64,000 nt of DNA from Channa striata (Eukaryota > Chordata > Actinopteri > Anabantiformes > Channidae), in the NCBI GenBank assembly GCA_033026295.1, contig CM065180.1, positions 19,125,523-19,189,522 on the forward strand, written 5' to 3'. The position numbers and the translations under genes were made by a program. The stretch's first letter is position 1, and each line of letters starts with the position of its first letter. Positions 20,800 to 30,640 of this stretch are shown here, piece after piece. The notes below the pieces were generated by a model. It did no database searches, was not told the DNA's origin, and saw nothing but the letters and a program-made list of their open reading frames with translations.

Positions 20800-21540
20800 G
20801 ACCAGAGGTGGGAAGTAACAAAAACGTATAACTTGAGAATTAATTTTTCGAACCAACTCCTCCCTACATTGTAACTCACATGTCTGTACTTCCAACTCTT
20901 TACGTTTTCTAAACAGGAAGAGGAACAGTCTGGATTCACAAGCAGCAGGGTTTGAACCTCCACAGTCCAGTTTTATTGTAACCTCACTCACTGCAGGAGG
21001 CTTCTTACAGGTTTGCCTTTTAATAACATTAATATGATGTATTAAATGAATGCAATAATTTCTTTTAAATAGTTTTCTGTATAAATTTGGTTTATACGAC
21101 AATGCAATGTTAAAAAAAAATAAAATAAAATAAAACACTAACAGAGCTTTCCCAGGTTGTCTGGTCTGTCTGTAATTTAATTTTATTCTTTAAGACATAA
21201 TTAGAGCTGCTATTTTCTGAGCGTAATGTTTCATATTGTGAGGAATTAATTTTAGTTCCCTAACTCTGGTCTTCAAAGTTGAAGTTTTATTTTAAGTTGG
21301 TTGTGAACATTATCAATCTTTTTTATTTAACACAAACGTGAGATTTTTCTGATACTCAAAATTTCATAGAGGTTAAAAAAAGAGACAGAAAATCACGTAT
21401 TAAAATTAGTTACAACTGCATTTCATTTTCAGTCTCAGTTTCTCATCACACTCTGTGGGGAATATTAGCAATATCATACAGTGAAGGTGAAGGTTTTATT
21501 TTAATTAGAGAAACTTGTATAATAACATTTTTTAAATATT
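20800..21540. repeat. Spacer, copy of block T
   Basis: Copy of 4019-4880. The homology ends near 21540, where the FR3 relic block begins. Confidence 0.65.
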
Positions 21541-21562
21541 GCAAATTAAAACCTGGAAATGT

Positions 21563-21668
21563 CACTGTGGCTCTTATGATAAACAGCAAAATCTTTAGTT
21601 TTGACTTTGATCATCTGGAGATAAACTTGCTGTCTGCGTTTGTCTCTGGAGACGGTAAAGTGACCTTG
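21563..21668 (-). pseudogene. V relic, FR3 only, second copy
   Basis: Heptamer CACAGTG (21563-21569). It reads HFTVSRDKRRQQVYLQ, then KTKDFAVYHK in a single frame; the second Cys is lost. Sister of 17682-17787. Confidence 0.65.
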
Positions 21669-21991
21669 GACATACTTTGTCCTAGTTTGCAGAATTACTC
21701 ATTTTTGCTCTTTGACTCTTTGAGTGTAAATGACTTTTACATCACTGTTGGAAACAGCAGACTCCTCATGAACACAGGTAAATGTGCATCTGTTTCCAAT
21801 CTAAAGCTTCAACACAACCAGGAAAGAGAATGTCCAAATCTGAAACGTCCAAAATCTATCAAAAAAGTGCAAGTACTTGTATTATTTCTTGAATATCAGT
21901 ATAATTTTGGGGGGGTGAGCAAATCTGAAATCATTCATGGTCTGAGGCTCCTCCTCTGGTGGTTTCATGTAACTAGTGTCAGACACTGAGG

Positions 21992-22030
21992 GGTTTTTGT
22001 TCAGCTCCACTGATGGTTTGTGTCACTGTG
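21992..22030 (-). other. RSS of VH12
   Basis: CACAGTG, 23-bp spacer, ACAAAAACC. Confidence 0.9.
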
Positions 22031-22453
22031 ACTCTCTCTGGCACAGTAATACACATCAGTGTCTTCAGGCTGGACATTCTGTCCAATTAGAGTCACTGTG
22101 TTGCTGGAAGATTCTAAGTCAATACTGAACTTGTTCTTCAGTGAATCTTTGTAGAATGATGTGCTGCCAAGTTTCATCCCAATCCACTCCAGTCCTTTTC
22201 CTGCAGGTTGTCTGATCCAGTGTGTCCAGTAGCCGCTCACAGAATAAGAGACCTGACAGGTGATGGACAGACGTTGACCTGGCTGCGCAGTCACAGACTC
22301 TGGCTGTGTCAACTCTTCACACTTCACACCTGTTAAAAGAAGAACATGAAATGAAATATCACGTTAGCTGCAAAAAACCTCATGACTTTGTCAAATCCAG
22401 AGAGACTCACAGGATCCAGCTGCCAACAGCAGCAGCAGAGCTACAGAGAACAT
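22031..22453 (-). CDS. IGHV: VH12: IGHV family B
   Basis: Leader 22411-22453 (MFSVALLLLLAAGSC), V exon 22329-22031. FR1 has SVTAQPG, CDR1 SGYWTH, FR2 WIRQPAGKGLEWIG (Pro for Ala), CDR2 MKLGSTSFYKD, FR3 KFSIDLESSSNTVTL, end QPEDTDVYYCARES. The Asp before VYYC replaces the usual Ala. The frame is open and complete. Confidence 0.92.
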
Positions 22454-22500
22454 GGTTTACAGTGACGTGACGTGAAGTCCACAGACAGTCTGATGTGAAG

Positions 22501-22541
22501 CTTTTATATCTGAGTGACAGGAAACATCAGCGAGTTTGCAT
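22501..22541 (-). promoter_or_regulatory. Octamer and TATA of VH12
   Basis: ATGCAAAC at 22534-22541; ATATAAAA within 22501-22510. Confidence 0.75.
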
Positions 22542-22809
22542 AGACTCAAACATGGAACATGAATATGGGCCGAATTGAAGCCGATGACGTTGAATTTTTA
22601 AAAATGTTTCGTCTTTGGAGAAATAAAACAGTGGTTTGTAATTTGAAATAATGAATCTCTGGGTGTGACGTCAATATTAAAACATGATCTAATTTTATGA
22701 ATTTAAAGATAAGAATCACTACTTATAATGACATTTTTACTGCTGTTAGGAAAGTGTCTATGATAGAAAACATTAAATCAACAATGTAATGACAGAAGAA
22801 GTTGGTAAC

Positions 22810-23038
22810 ACAATATGTTCTTCAAAGCATCATTTTGGTTAAAGGCTCCTTCTCCATGTTGATGCATATTATTCATGCAGAATAAAATTATCATAAATAG
22901 TAAAATATTTATCACGATAGATGAAGATGGAGGAAGCAGATACAAACAAAACCTGACAAGCCTGACTGCAGATATTTGTGTGTGTCCACCAGAAACTGCT
23001 GGTATCAGCAACAATGTTCTACATGTAGTTAAAGTCGT
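22810..23038 (-). pseudogene. Composite D-leader/E-fragment relic, copy 3
   Basis: Leader-like exon 22990-23038 with ACG start; E-type fragment near 22825-22880. The upstream promoter part is cut off by the LINE fragment at 23045. Confidence 0.7.
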
Positions 23039-23044
23039 AGTGGA

Positions 23045-23886
23045 AATTTACATTTACCATGACGCTTTTATCCAAAGCGACTTACAAGTGAGGAACAAAC
23101 AAGCAATAAAATCTAAGTTAAGGAGAAAAACATCAAAGTGCTATCAAATACGTATTACGGTTTCATGAGATGCAAGTAGAGAAAATACAGGAAGGTTTTT
23201 TTTTTTTTTAAGGAAGAAACGGAAGAGTTGTGTTTTGACCACTCTGTGGGCAAGAGACAGAGCTTGAACTTAATCCTCGCAGCTACAGGAAGCCAGTGCA
23301 GAGATCTGAAGAGCGGAGTTACATGAGTCCTTTTTTTGGCTGGTTGAAATAAGGCATGCTGCCGCATTTTGGATCATCTGCAGGGGTTTTGCATGCCGGT
23401 AACCCCATCAACAGTGCATTGCAATAATCTAGACCAGATATGATCAATGCCTGCACGATGAGTTGGATCGTGTACTCAGAGAGGTAGGGTCTGATCTTCC
23501 TGATGTTGTGGAGAGCAAATCTACACGACCTAGAGACTGAGGCGATGTGTTCCGTGAAGCTAAGTTGATCGTCAATGATGACCCCCAGATTTCTGGCCGA
23601 CTTAGCGGGAACAATCACTTCGGATCAAATGTTGATGCTGATGTCGTACTGTTACAACGGTTTGGGTGGGAAGACTAGAACCTCAGTCTTGGAGATGTTG
23701 AGTTGAAGATGTCTTTCTCTTATGTGATATGAAAAGCCATGTGAATGGATGATAGAGCCCAGGGAAGAAGTATAGATGAAAAAAAGAAGAGGACCAAGAA
23801 CCGAGCCCTGGTGTACACCAGTGGAGAGGTTATGAGATTTAGAATCACGCCCCTGCCATGATACATCAGTCTGGCTGGCTAGCATA
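23045..23886 (-). mobile_element. L2-like LINE, 5'-truncated 3' fragment
   Basis: Minus-strand reverse transcriptase phrases, in order: VHQGSVLGPLLFFIY near 23800, then LGVIIDDQLSFTEHI and LDYCNALLMGLPA (23410-23600), then HVTPLFRSLHWLPVAARIKF near 23280-23330. The last 50 bp have the tail common to fish L2-type LINEs (TTGTAAGTCGCTTTGGATAA), ending in an ATGTAA-like unit at 23050. Several frameshifts and a poly-A/T tract interrupt it, so it is dead. The flanks belong to two different V blocks: 22810-23044 matches 61170-61400, while 23887-24110 matches 58580-58800. Confidence 0.85.
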
Positions 23887-24117
23887 TGTAGGATGTTTAG
23901 GTTAAAATAAGGACAGCAAATATAAATGACCTTTTAATGGAATATAATATGGCAAATTAGAATAAATGTTGATATGTTACTAAATCTGGGAAATATTATG
24001 CAAACTATCATATACTGTATATCTTCTTGGTCTAAAAGGTTTGATGGTGAGGAGAATAAAGACGTCTGAGGTCGTGTGTGTCACCAAGTTGTTGCACAGA
24101 TGTTCAACCTCCTGTGT
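23887..24117. repeat. Spacer shared with 58580-58820
   Basis: Begins at TAGGATGTTTAGG and runs to the heptamer of the next relic; same layout before VH31. Confidence 0.7.
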
Positions 24118-24228
24118 TACTGTGAGACTCGAGCACAATAATAAACAGCAGAATCTTCAGTTTTCAGACTGTTCATCTGCAGATACACCTGCTGTCTGCT
24201 GTTGTCTCTGGAGATGCTGAACCGGCCT
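24118..24228 (-). pseudogene. Family A FR3 fragment
   Basis: Reads KGRFSISRDNSRQQVYLQ and KTEDSAVYYCAR in frame. The heptamer is damaged (CACAGTA, 24118-24124) and no good nonamer is present. Sequence breaks at 24228 into spacer block S, so FR1-CDR2 is missing. Confidence 0.8.
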
Positions 24229-24795
24229 TTATAATAATTATATATAAATGATTTTAAAATGCAAAAGGTATTTTTTCAATATTGAAGTTTATTTTTGTTC
24301 CCACACACACGCAGGATGTATGCCCCGGTAGACAGAAGGTGATTCATGTCTCACAGGAAAACAGCAGCTCAGGAAGTGAAACCATTGATCATTTGTGAAA
24401 CAAAAACAAGTTGTTTTCTCCAATAAAATAAATCTTATGAAATTTCCCTTTAAATCCCTTTAGTGTCTTTGACCAAAGTCTCTGCTGTGTATTACACTGT
24501 GTTATTGATGCTCCAGATTAAGAAGAGGTCAGATAATCAGACTGTAGATCTCAGATTAAACATATTTACTCTTTTAACCTGTGTAAGTAATTCTCTTATG
24601 ATTCATATATTACAGACAAGAAGAAGCAAGTGTCAGATGATCACACCTGCTCCTGTTCTATCCTCACTGTCACACTTAAAAATTTAATTAGGAGCATGAG
24701 CTTATTTGCATTAGAAAGTACAATTATGTGGTTTATACTATATTTCTGAACCTTTTAGCATATAAGACAATGACGTCACCATATAATTTCTCATT
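24229..24795. repeat. Spacer, copy of block S
   Basis: 24290-24790 matches 8430-8935. Confidence 0.65.
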
Positions 24796-25573
24796 TTTGT
24801 AACATTATGGTATTGGTGAGGACCCAGGAAAGTGAATGTAAAGGAAAACAATGTATTGATTTATTTAAAATATGTAGATGAGGATTGGATGATTCTGCGG
24901 CAAAGACGTAACCGGAAGTATGAGAGAGATGATCTGGATCTGAGGAGGACAGACAGGTAAGTCAAAGTGATAACGACTGGGGAAACAGTGAGAGGATTCT
25001 GTGGGGTGTTGGGGTCGTGGAAGCTGAGAGACTAAAGCAGAGCGGGGGAGAGCGGTCCGTCATGTGATGCAGGAAACAAAAAACCGGCTGCAGATTACAG
25101 GAGAAAATAAGGGACACACAGGGGACAAAGTCCAAAGCAACACAAAGGAACCACTAAAACACGAATATCAAAATCGAAGAGCAACGAGAAACGTGGAACA
25201 AACTGAAATAACCAGAGTCCGTAAGTCCAAAGAAAGATTTCCACATAAAACAATTCTTAGAAGTTGGGGAATCCAAGAAATGTCAACAAAAATCCAAGCG
25301 CGGAGAAAACCAAAACCCAAACAGTCCACTTCCTCCGAAAACAGGAATTTTACAGCAAACGTTGGGCCAGAGGAAACTTCACAGGTAGGACAGACAAAAG
25401 AACCAGGCGGGCAGGAACAAACTCGGAAACCGGGATAGGACAAAAGCTCAAAGACCGAAGTATCGACAGATTCAATTTACTATGACAATCTGGGACGGAA
25501 AGACAGGAGAGAGTGTAAGAAGGGAGCGAAATGACCACGAATGAGCAGGTTACCAAGGCAACACACATCAGCT
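24796..25573. mobile_element. Unclassified 0.78-kb insertion
   Basis: The flanks 24781-24795 and 25573-25640 join without interruption at 8930-8960 and in that block's continuation, so this is an insertion relative to the paralog. The interior is rich in GGGACACAC-, CAAAGTCC- and GACAGG-type words. Its open frames show no known domain. I see no clear terminal inverted repeat, and the duplicated target is at most TT. Class unknown. Confidence 0.6.
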
Positions 25574-25792
25574 TATAGCTCATGTTTGACATTAAGTCCT
25601 TCATTCAACACACAGAAGGCTCACGACATTGTAGTAGGGATGGATTCATATAACCGATTTTTATGCAATTTAGTTTTAGTCAGTTTCTGAACAGGCAGAA
25701 ATAACAATTTTTTTAGTCAACTGCTTTGAATTCATTCATGGTCTGAGGCTCCTCCTCTGGTGGTTTCATGTAACTAGTGTCAGACACTGAGG

Positions 25793-25831
25793 GGTTTTTG
25801 TTCAGCTCCACTGATGGTTTGTGTCACTGTG
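25793..25831 (-). other. RSS of VH13
   Basis: CACAGTG, 23-bp spacer, ACAAAAACC: still consensus although the V exon is broken. Confidence 0.85.
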
Positions 25832-26163
25832 TCTGTCTCTCGCACAGTAATACACAGCAGTGTCTTCAGGCTGGACATTCTGTCTAGTTAGAGTCACTGT
25901 CTTAATGGAAGATTCTAGTTCAATACTGAACTTGTTCTTCAGTGAATCTTTGTAGAATGAAGCTACTGTATATTTTCTCCCAATCCACTCCAGTCCTTTT
26001 CCTGCAGCTTGTCTGATCCAACCTGTCCAGTAGCTGCTCACAGAGTCTGACTGTGTCAACTATTAAATAAAGGATGTGATGAAATATTGAAACAATTAAA
26101 TAACAAGAGAACTATAGACTGTGACAAAGCTAGAGAGAGTCAAAAGATCCAGCTGCCAACAAA
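25832..26163 (-). pseudogene. VH13: IGHV family B, FR1 deletion and lost leader
   Basis: FR2 to FR3 read normally (WIRQAAGKGLEWIG, CDR2 RKYTVASFYKD, KFSIELESSIKTVTL, YYCARD). FR1 is cut: LTQSDSV joins straight to SSYWTGW. Compared with VH6, 54 bp between two TCTGTGA repeats are gone, taking 18 codons including the first Cys. The splice acceptor region is also deleted, and the leader remnant (26130-26163) has lost its donor and 5' half. It could still rearrange but not encode a V domain. Confidence 0.88.
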
Positions 26164-26208
26164 AAATAACATTTTATTTATATCTTATATCTACACTGTA
26201 GAATAGAT

Positions 26209-26615
26209 TACCGTATTTTCTGGACTATAAGCAGCTACTTTTTTCCGACGTTTTGAACCATGCGGCTTTTACAGATATGCGGCTTTTCTATGAATTTTTC
26301 TGCAGCCCTCAGATGGGCGCTGTAGATGGAAGTCAGTGCAAACAAAAAAGCGCCAGTTTTTATTCTTAGCGCATGCAACCCAAGACGCACAACAGCAAAC
26401 ATCAGCATTTTACTGCCGTGTTACAGGCACCGTTCAGGTGTATGAATAAACACTTATGGTACAAAATCTTTCTATGTAAATATCTTATTTCTCAGCCTGG
26501 ATATTGGCGGCTTATAGTCCGATGCGGTTTATATGTGACAAAATATATATTTCTTTTAAATTTTAGCAGGTGCGGCTTAAATTTAGGTGCGCTCTATAGT
26601 CCAGAATTTACGGTA
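26209..26615. mobile_element. 407-bp MITE with terminal inverted repeats
   Basis: The ends are inverted repeats of 21 bp with two mismatches, beginning TACCGTA and ending CTGGACTATA. The interior has further internal copies of GCGGCTTTTA/GCGGCTTATAG-type words. It is non-coding. TA at each end may be the target duplication. The superfamily is not assigned. Confidence 0.8.
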
Positions 26616-26774
26616 TACATGTTTGGAACTTTAATAAAGATGTAATTATCTTAGTTTAATATTGTTCATTTTAAACCCAATAAAAATATGATCTTCCTCC
26701 ACAACAAAAATTGCTAAACACTTAAAGACCTAAGGACACAAAAAATGTGACAGTAGGATTCCATCAACCCAGCA

Positions 26775-26812
26775 GGTTTTTGTTCAGCCACTCAGACATT
26801 TCAGTCACTGTG
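26775..26812 (-). other. RSS of VH14
   Basis: CACAGTG, 22-bp spacer, ACAAAAACC. Confidence 0.88.
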
Positions 26813-27252
26813 AGTGTCGAGCACAATAATAAACAGCCGAATCTTCAGTTTTCAGACTGTTCATCTGCAGATACACCTGATCTCTGCTGTTGTCTCTGGA
26901 GATGGTGAACCGGCCTTTCACTGAGTCTGAGTAGATGCTGCCACCGCTATCTGTGATACGAGTGATCCACTCCAGTCCTTTTCCAGGAGCCTGTCTGATC
27001 CAGTGCATATAATAGCTGCTAAATGTGAATCCAGATCCAGTACAGGTCAGTGTGTGAGATTCTCCAGGTCTTTTAACAACTGGTTCAGATTGTGTCAGAG
27101 TCTGAGCATCAACACCTGCAGAGACTCACAAAAAAATATCAAGTGAGTTATAATCTTGAATTAAAAAGGAACTATATTCATTAACATGAGTATATTTCTT
27201 CACCTGTCCAGCAGAGAGTTAACAGCAACAGTCCTGTCCTACAGTCCATCAT
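26813..27252 (-). CDS. IGHV: VH14: IGHV family A
   Basis: Leader 27204-27252 (MMDCRTGLLLLTLCWTG), V exon 27115-26813. FR1 TLTQSEPVVKRPGES, CDR1 FTFSSYYMH, FR2 WIRQAPGKGLEWI, CDR2 RITDSGGSIYSD, FR3 SRDNSRDQVYLQ, end YYCARHS. Coding capacity is intact. The promoter octamer is changed to ATTCAAAA where sister genes VH1, VH8 and VH28 have ATGCAAAA, which may weaken transcription. Confidence 0.9.
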
Positions 27253-27324
27253 GTCCAACTGTGTGTCCACTGTCCTCTGTCGTCCTCTCTGCCGATACAT
27301 AAGTAGAGCTGGAGAACATCTGAG

Positions 27325-27332
27325 TTTTGAAT
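27325..27332 (-). promoter_or_regulatory. Mutated octamer of VH14
   Basis: ATTCAAAA; two mismatches to ATGCAAAT. Confidence 0.55.
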
Positions 27333-27713
27333 TAACTCCTCCTCACGTGGCTGAAGCCAGAAACTCAAACAAGAACAGTGAGAACATGAAGACAACACGT
27401 TTGAATACGTGAACTTATAGCTGTAATTTAGACGTGTTTTTGATTCCACTTCTCTCTCCTCCAAGATAAATGATTAAAAGAACTTCATTTATAACTCTAA
27501 TAAAATGTGAGTATTACTTTATAGATTTACATCAGCTTTCTCTTCACTCACACTCCTCAGATCATCTTAGAATAGTGGAGACTTTGTTTCTTACTGTGTG
27601 TTTTACTCCTGCTGTCATTACTGGGAACAATTACTGTTAGTTACAGCAAATAACCATGTTTTTGTTGAGCACAAGAAACAGGAAGTTACAAACCTCAACG
27701 ACAGCTGATCTTT

Positions 27714-27840
27714 CCCCATTCCAGTCCTTTTCCTGGTTTCTGACGAAGAGCAAGTCTTTAGACTTTACAGGACTCGGTGAGTGATTGTCCAGGTCTGCTG
27801 ACTACAGGCTCTAAGGGGGTGAGGGACTGGCCCTGAGCAG
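27714..27840 (-). pseudogene. Family F V relic, copy 2
   Basis: Same truncated FR1-FR2 remnant as 14807-14933, with the same in-frame stop after SCKV. Confidence 0.75.
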
Positions 27841-28989
27841 CTGGAAGAGACAGACACAGCAACTGCACATATTGATATGAAGCTTATAATACGCAGGCAC
27901 AACAGGTGGAGACTGTTCATTTTTTTTATTAATTCAAAATGTAAATATTTAATTGATTCTTTATTTATTGCTTATTTATGTCTTTTCTACAGCGCGTTAT
28001 AATAAAGTGGATTCCTGTGATGATAATAAATCTAGTGAAGCTGATCACTGCAACAAATCCAATAAGACCAAACAGAAAGTTTAGTTGATGATGTAAATAG
28101 AGGAAGAAGCGACTTCAGCACCACAGTAACCGTGACTGTGTCCTCAGTCACTGTTCATCTGTGTGAACTGGATCCTTGTGAGAATTTCTTTACAATAAGC
28201 TGAGACAGACGGGTGACGAGTCCAGGATGGACCCACAAAAAACTGATTTCCTCATTGTTTTGTCCCAATAAAGCACATGACAGTCTCTCATTTATACAAT
28301 TATACAACAAAAACAGTAGAAAATTAAGTCAATATTTATTTAACTGAGTTTTTTGTGTATTTATTAATTATTATTTAACTGGTTCTGGAGGATTCTTTAC
28401 ATACTGTGATACTCAAACTCTGCTTCACACTCCTGCAGACTAATAATTAAAACAGATTAAGTAAAGACATTCACCAAGTCAAATGTTTAATATTAATCTA
28501 CAGTCTCAGAGGAGACGTTTGAATAAAACTGTAAGTTAACAAGTGACGGCTTCAGTACGTCATCATTGGATTTTATTTCAGGGTTTTCAGCTTTTGTGAT
28601 TGTCACAAATTATTTGGTGTAACTGTAATTCTTAAACTCTTCAAATAAAGGGGGGGTTGATTTTTTTAAGTACATCACAGTATAAATCAGGTAACCGTTT
28701 GTTTTTTTTAGGGGGGTAATTAAATTAATAAATGTAATATTTATAAAACCTAATGTTAAGAAGTAAAAATACACTTTTTTTTACTCTCAGTTGTAAGAGA
28801 GTTGAAGTTTAAAGTGACATGAAAACAACATTATCACTGTCCAAATTAATTTATCAAAAAAATGCGAAGATTTGTATTATTTGTTGATTTATTGATATTA
28901 TTGATGATTAGTTTCTCTAGTGTTGGGATCTGAAATCATTCATGGTCTTTGGGCTCCTCCTCTGGTGGCTTTACGTAAAGACACTGAGG
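27841..28989. repeat. Spacer, copy of block U
   Basis: Copy of 14934-16083, with shorter G runs near 28650 and 28711. Confidence 0.65.
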
Positions 28990-29028
28990 GGTTTTTGTTC
29001 AGCTCCACTGATGGTTTGAGTCATTGTG
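28990..29028 (-). other. RSS of VH15, variant heptamer
   Basis: CACAATG (29022-29028), 23-bp spacer, ACAAAAACC; same variant as VH9. Confidence 0.8.
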
Positions 29029-29438
29029 GGGCCGTCTGGCACAGTAATACACAGCAGTGTCTTCAGGTTGGACATTCTGTCCATTTAGAGTCACTGTGTT
29101 ACTGGACGAGTCTAACTGAACACTGAACTTGTTCTTCAGTGAATCTTTGACATCTGTATCTTTACTCATCCACTCCATTGCTTTTCCTGCAGCTTGTCTG
29201 ATCCAGTGTGTGTAGTAGCTGCTCACAGAATAAGAGACCTGACAGGTGATGGACAGACGTTGACCTGGCTGCACAGTCACAGACTCTGGCTGTGTCAACT
29301 CTTCACACTTCACACCTGTTTGAAGACAAACATATTTTACAGATTATGAAGTTAGATTTCAGAGAAACAACTATATCAAATATAGAGAGACTCACAGGAT
29401 CCAGCTGCCAACAGCAGCATCAGAGGGACAAAGATCCT
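29029..29438 (-). pseudogene. VH15: IGHV family B, short-CDR2, start codon lost
   Basis: V exon 29315-29029 is open: KCEELTQPESV, CDR1 SSYYTH, FR2 WIRQAAGKAMEWM, CDR2 SKDTDVKDS, FR3 KFSVQLDSSSNTVTL, YYCARRP. The leader exon 29396-29438 matches MIFVPLMLLLAAGSC, except that the first codon is AGG (29438-29436) where VH9 and VH19 have ATG. The next in-frame ATG is codon 7, leaving a 9-residue hydrophobic leader (MLLLAAGSC). Signal function is doubtful but not excluded, so it could be an ORF and not a strict pseudogene. Confidence 0.8.
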
Positions 29439-29544
29439 GGTTTCTTGGTTCCTGTTGAAGCTGTGGAGATGACAGCGTCTGATCTGCAGCCTCCACTGAT
29501 CATCTCCTGGGAAGTTTTTATAAGTGTCACTAAGAAGTTACTGA

Positions 29545-29552
29545 GTTTGCAT
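29545..29552 (-). promoter_or_regulatory. Octamer of VH15
   Basis: ATGCAAAC. Confidence 0.65.
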
Positions 29553-30044
29553 AGAGACATGACAGCTGAGGGTCACATGGGGATGAACCAGAGTTTAGAA
29601 CCAGTGGGACAGTTCACGCTTTTTTGATAACAGCTGCCCACAAACGGATTATGTTCATTGGAGCAATAACTTTAAATTTGTACAGAACAGAAAAAGTTTT
29701 ATATAACAACTATGTACCAACATATCAGTCACATTGTGTCACAAGATGATTTTAAGATTTTTGTTCAATGTGTTAGAATGTGTAGTTTATTTCTGTGCTC
29801 TTTTTAAGTGATAATATAAATTTCCTAGCACAATTTTCTAATATCTTTTATTACTTACAAAAACAGCAACAAAAAAAATAATTATATCATTCTTCACAGT
29901 ATTAGCCTGGTAAGTATCTGTTACCTTTATGTCTTTTTAATAAAACAACCACATGGTTCTGAAAAACTACATGAAAAATTATTACAAAATTATAGATGTT
30001 AATAATTAACATTATTGATAAAATTTTTGTGACTAATACGTTCG

Positions 30045-30232
30045 ATTCCCGAGCACAGTAGGAAACAGCAGAATCTTTTACTTGCAGTTTGTTAATCTGC
30101 AGAAACAGCTGGTGTCTGCTGTTGTCTCTGGAGACGACCAACCGACCTTTGACTCCAGTGCTTGTCTGATTTGTTCCATCCAATAGCTTCCAAAGTCAGT
30201 TTGTGCAGGTCAGTCACTGGGATTCTGCAGGA
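30045..30232 (-). pseudogene. V relic: FR3 joined to CDR1, FR2-CDR2 lost
   Basis: Reads VKGRLVVSRDNSRHQLFLQ and DSAVSYCARE (YYC is SYC), preceded by a degraded LTCTN and GSYWMEQIRQA stretch. FR2 after IRQA and CDR2 are deleted. The heptamer position is not recognisable. A near-identical copy is at 39832-40015. Confidence 0.7.
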
Positions 30233-30292
30233 GACTGGTCATGGTCATGATATATTTATTGAAAGTATGAATCTATTCAATTTGATGTTTGA

Positions 30293-30562
30293 GACTTTTT
30301 CCTTCAGCTTGTCTGATCCAGCTGATATCAGCAGCATCATCAGATATTCCTGCATATGTGCAGGTGAGTTTGTGGGATTGTCCAGGCCTCTTTACCACTG
30401 GTTCAGACTCAGTCAGAGTCTGACTGCAAACGCCTGAGGACAAAAGACAGTTTGATCAGAGCCGAGCCAAAGGAAACACAGACAAAGAAAAAGGCAGATG
30501 TGTGTGTGTTGACCAGAAATTACTGGTAGAAGCAGGAAAGTTAAAGACGTAGTTAAAGTCAT
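30293..30562 (-). pseudogene. Family D V relic, truncated after FR2 start
   Basis: Leader 30514-30562 (MTLTTSLTFLLLPVISG) and V exon from 30433 are intact through FR1, CDR1 ISDDAADIS and WIRQAEGKS. The sequence then leaves V homology at about 30293. CDR2, FR3 and RSS are missing. The truncated end lies 60 bp from the other relic at 30045-30232; the pair is repeated at 39832-40341. Confidence 0.8.
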
Positions 30563-30632
30563 GGTGGAAATGTGTCGTGTGTCGGGTTTGTGGGTTATTG
30601 TCTTCACTGAAATAAGGATGGAGGAGACTCAC

Positions 30633-30640
30633 ATTTGCAT
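30633..30640 (-). promoter_or_regulatory. Octamer of the D relic
   Basis: Perfect ATGCAAAT. Confidence 0.7.

Noticed and set aside
25064..25485. Open frames on both strands inside the 0.78-kb insertion
   Set aside because: Overlapping frames in several phases, no domain or motif, composition follows local base bias.
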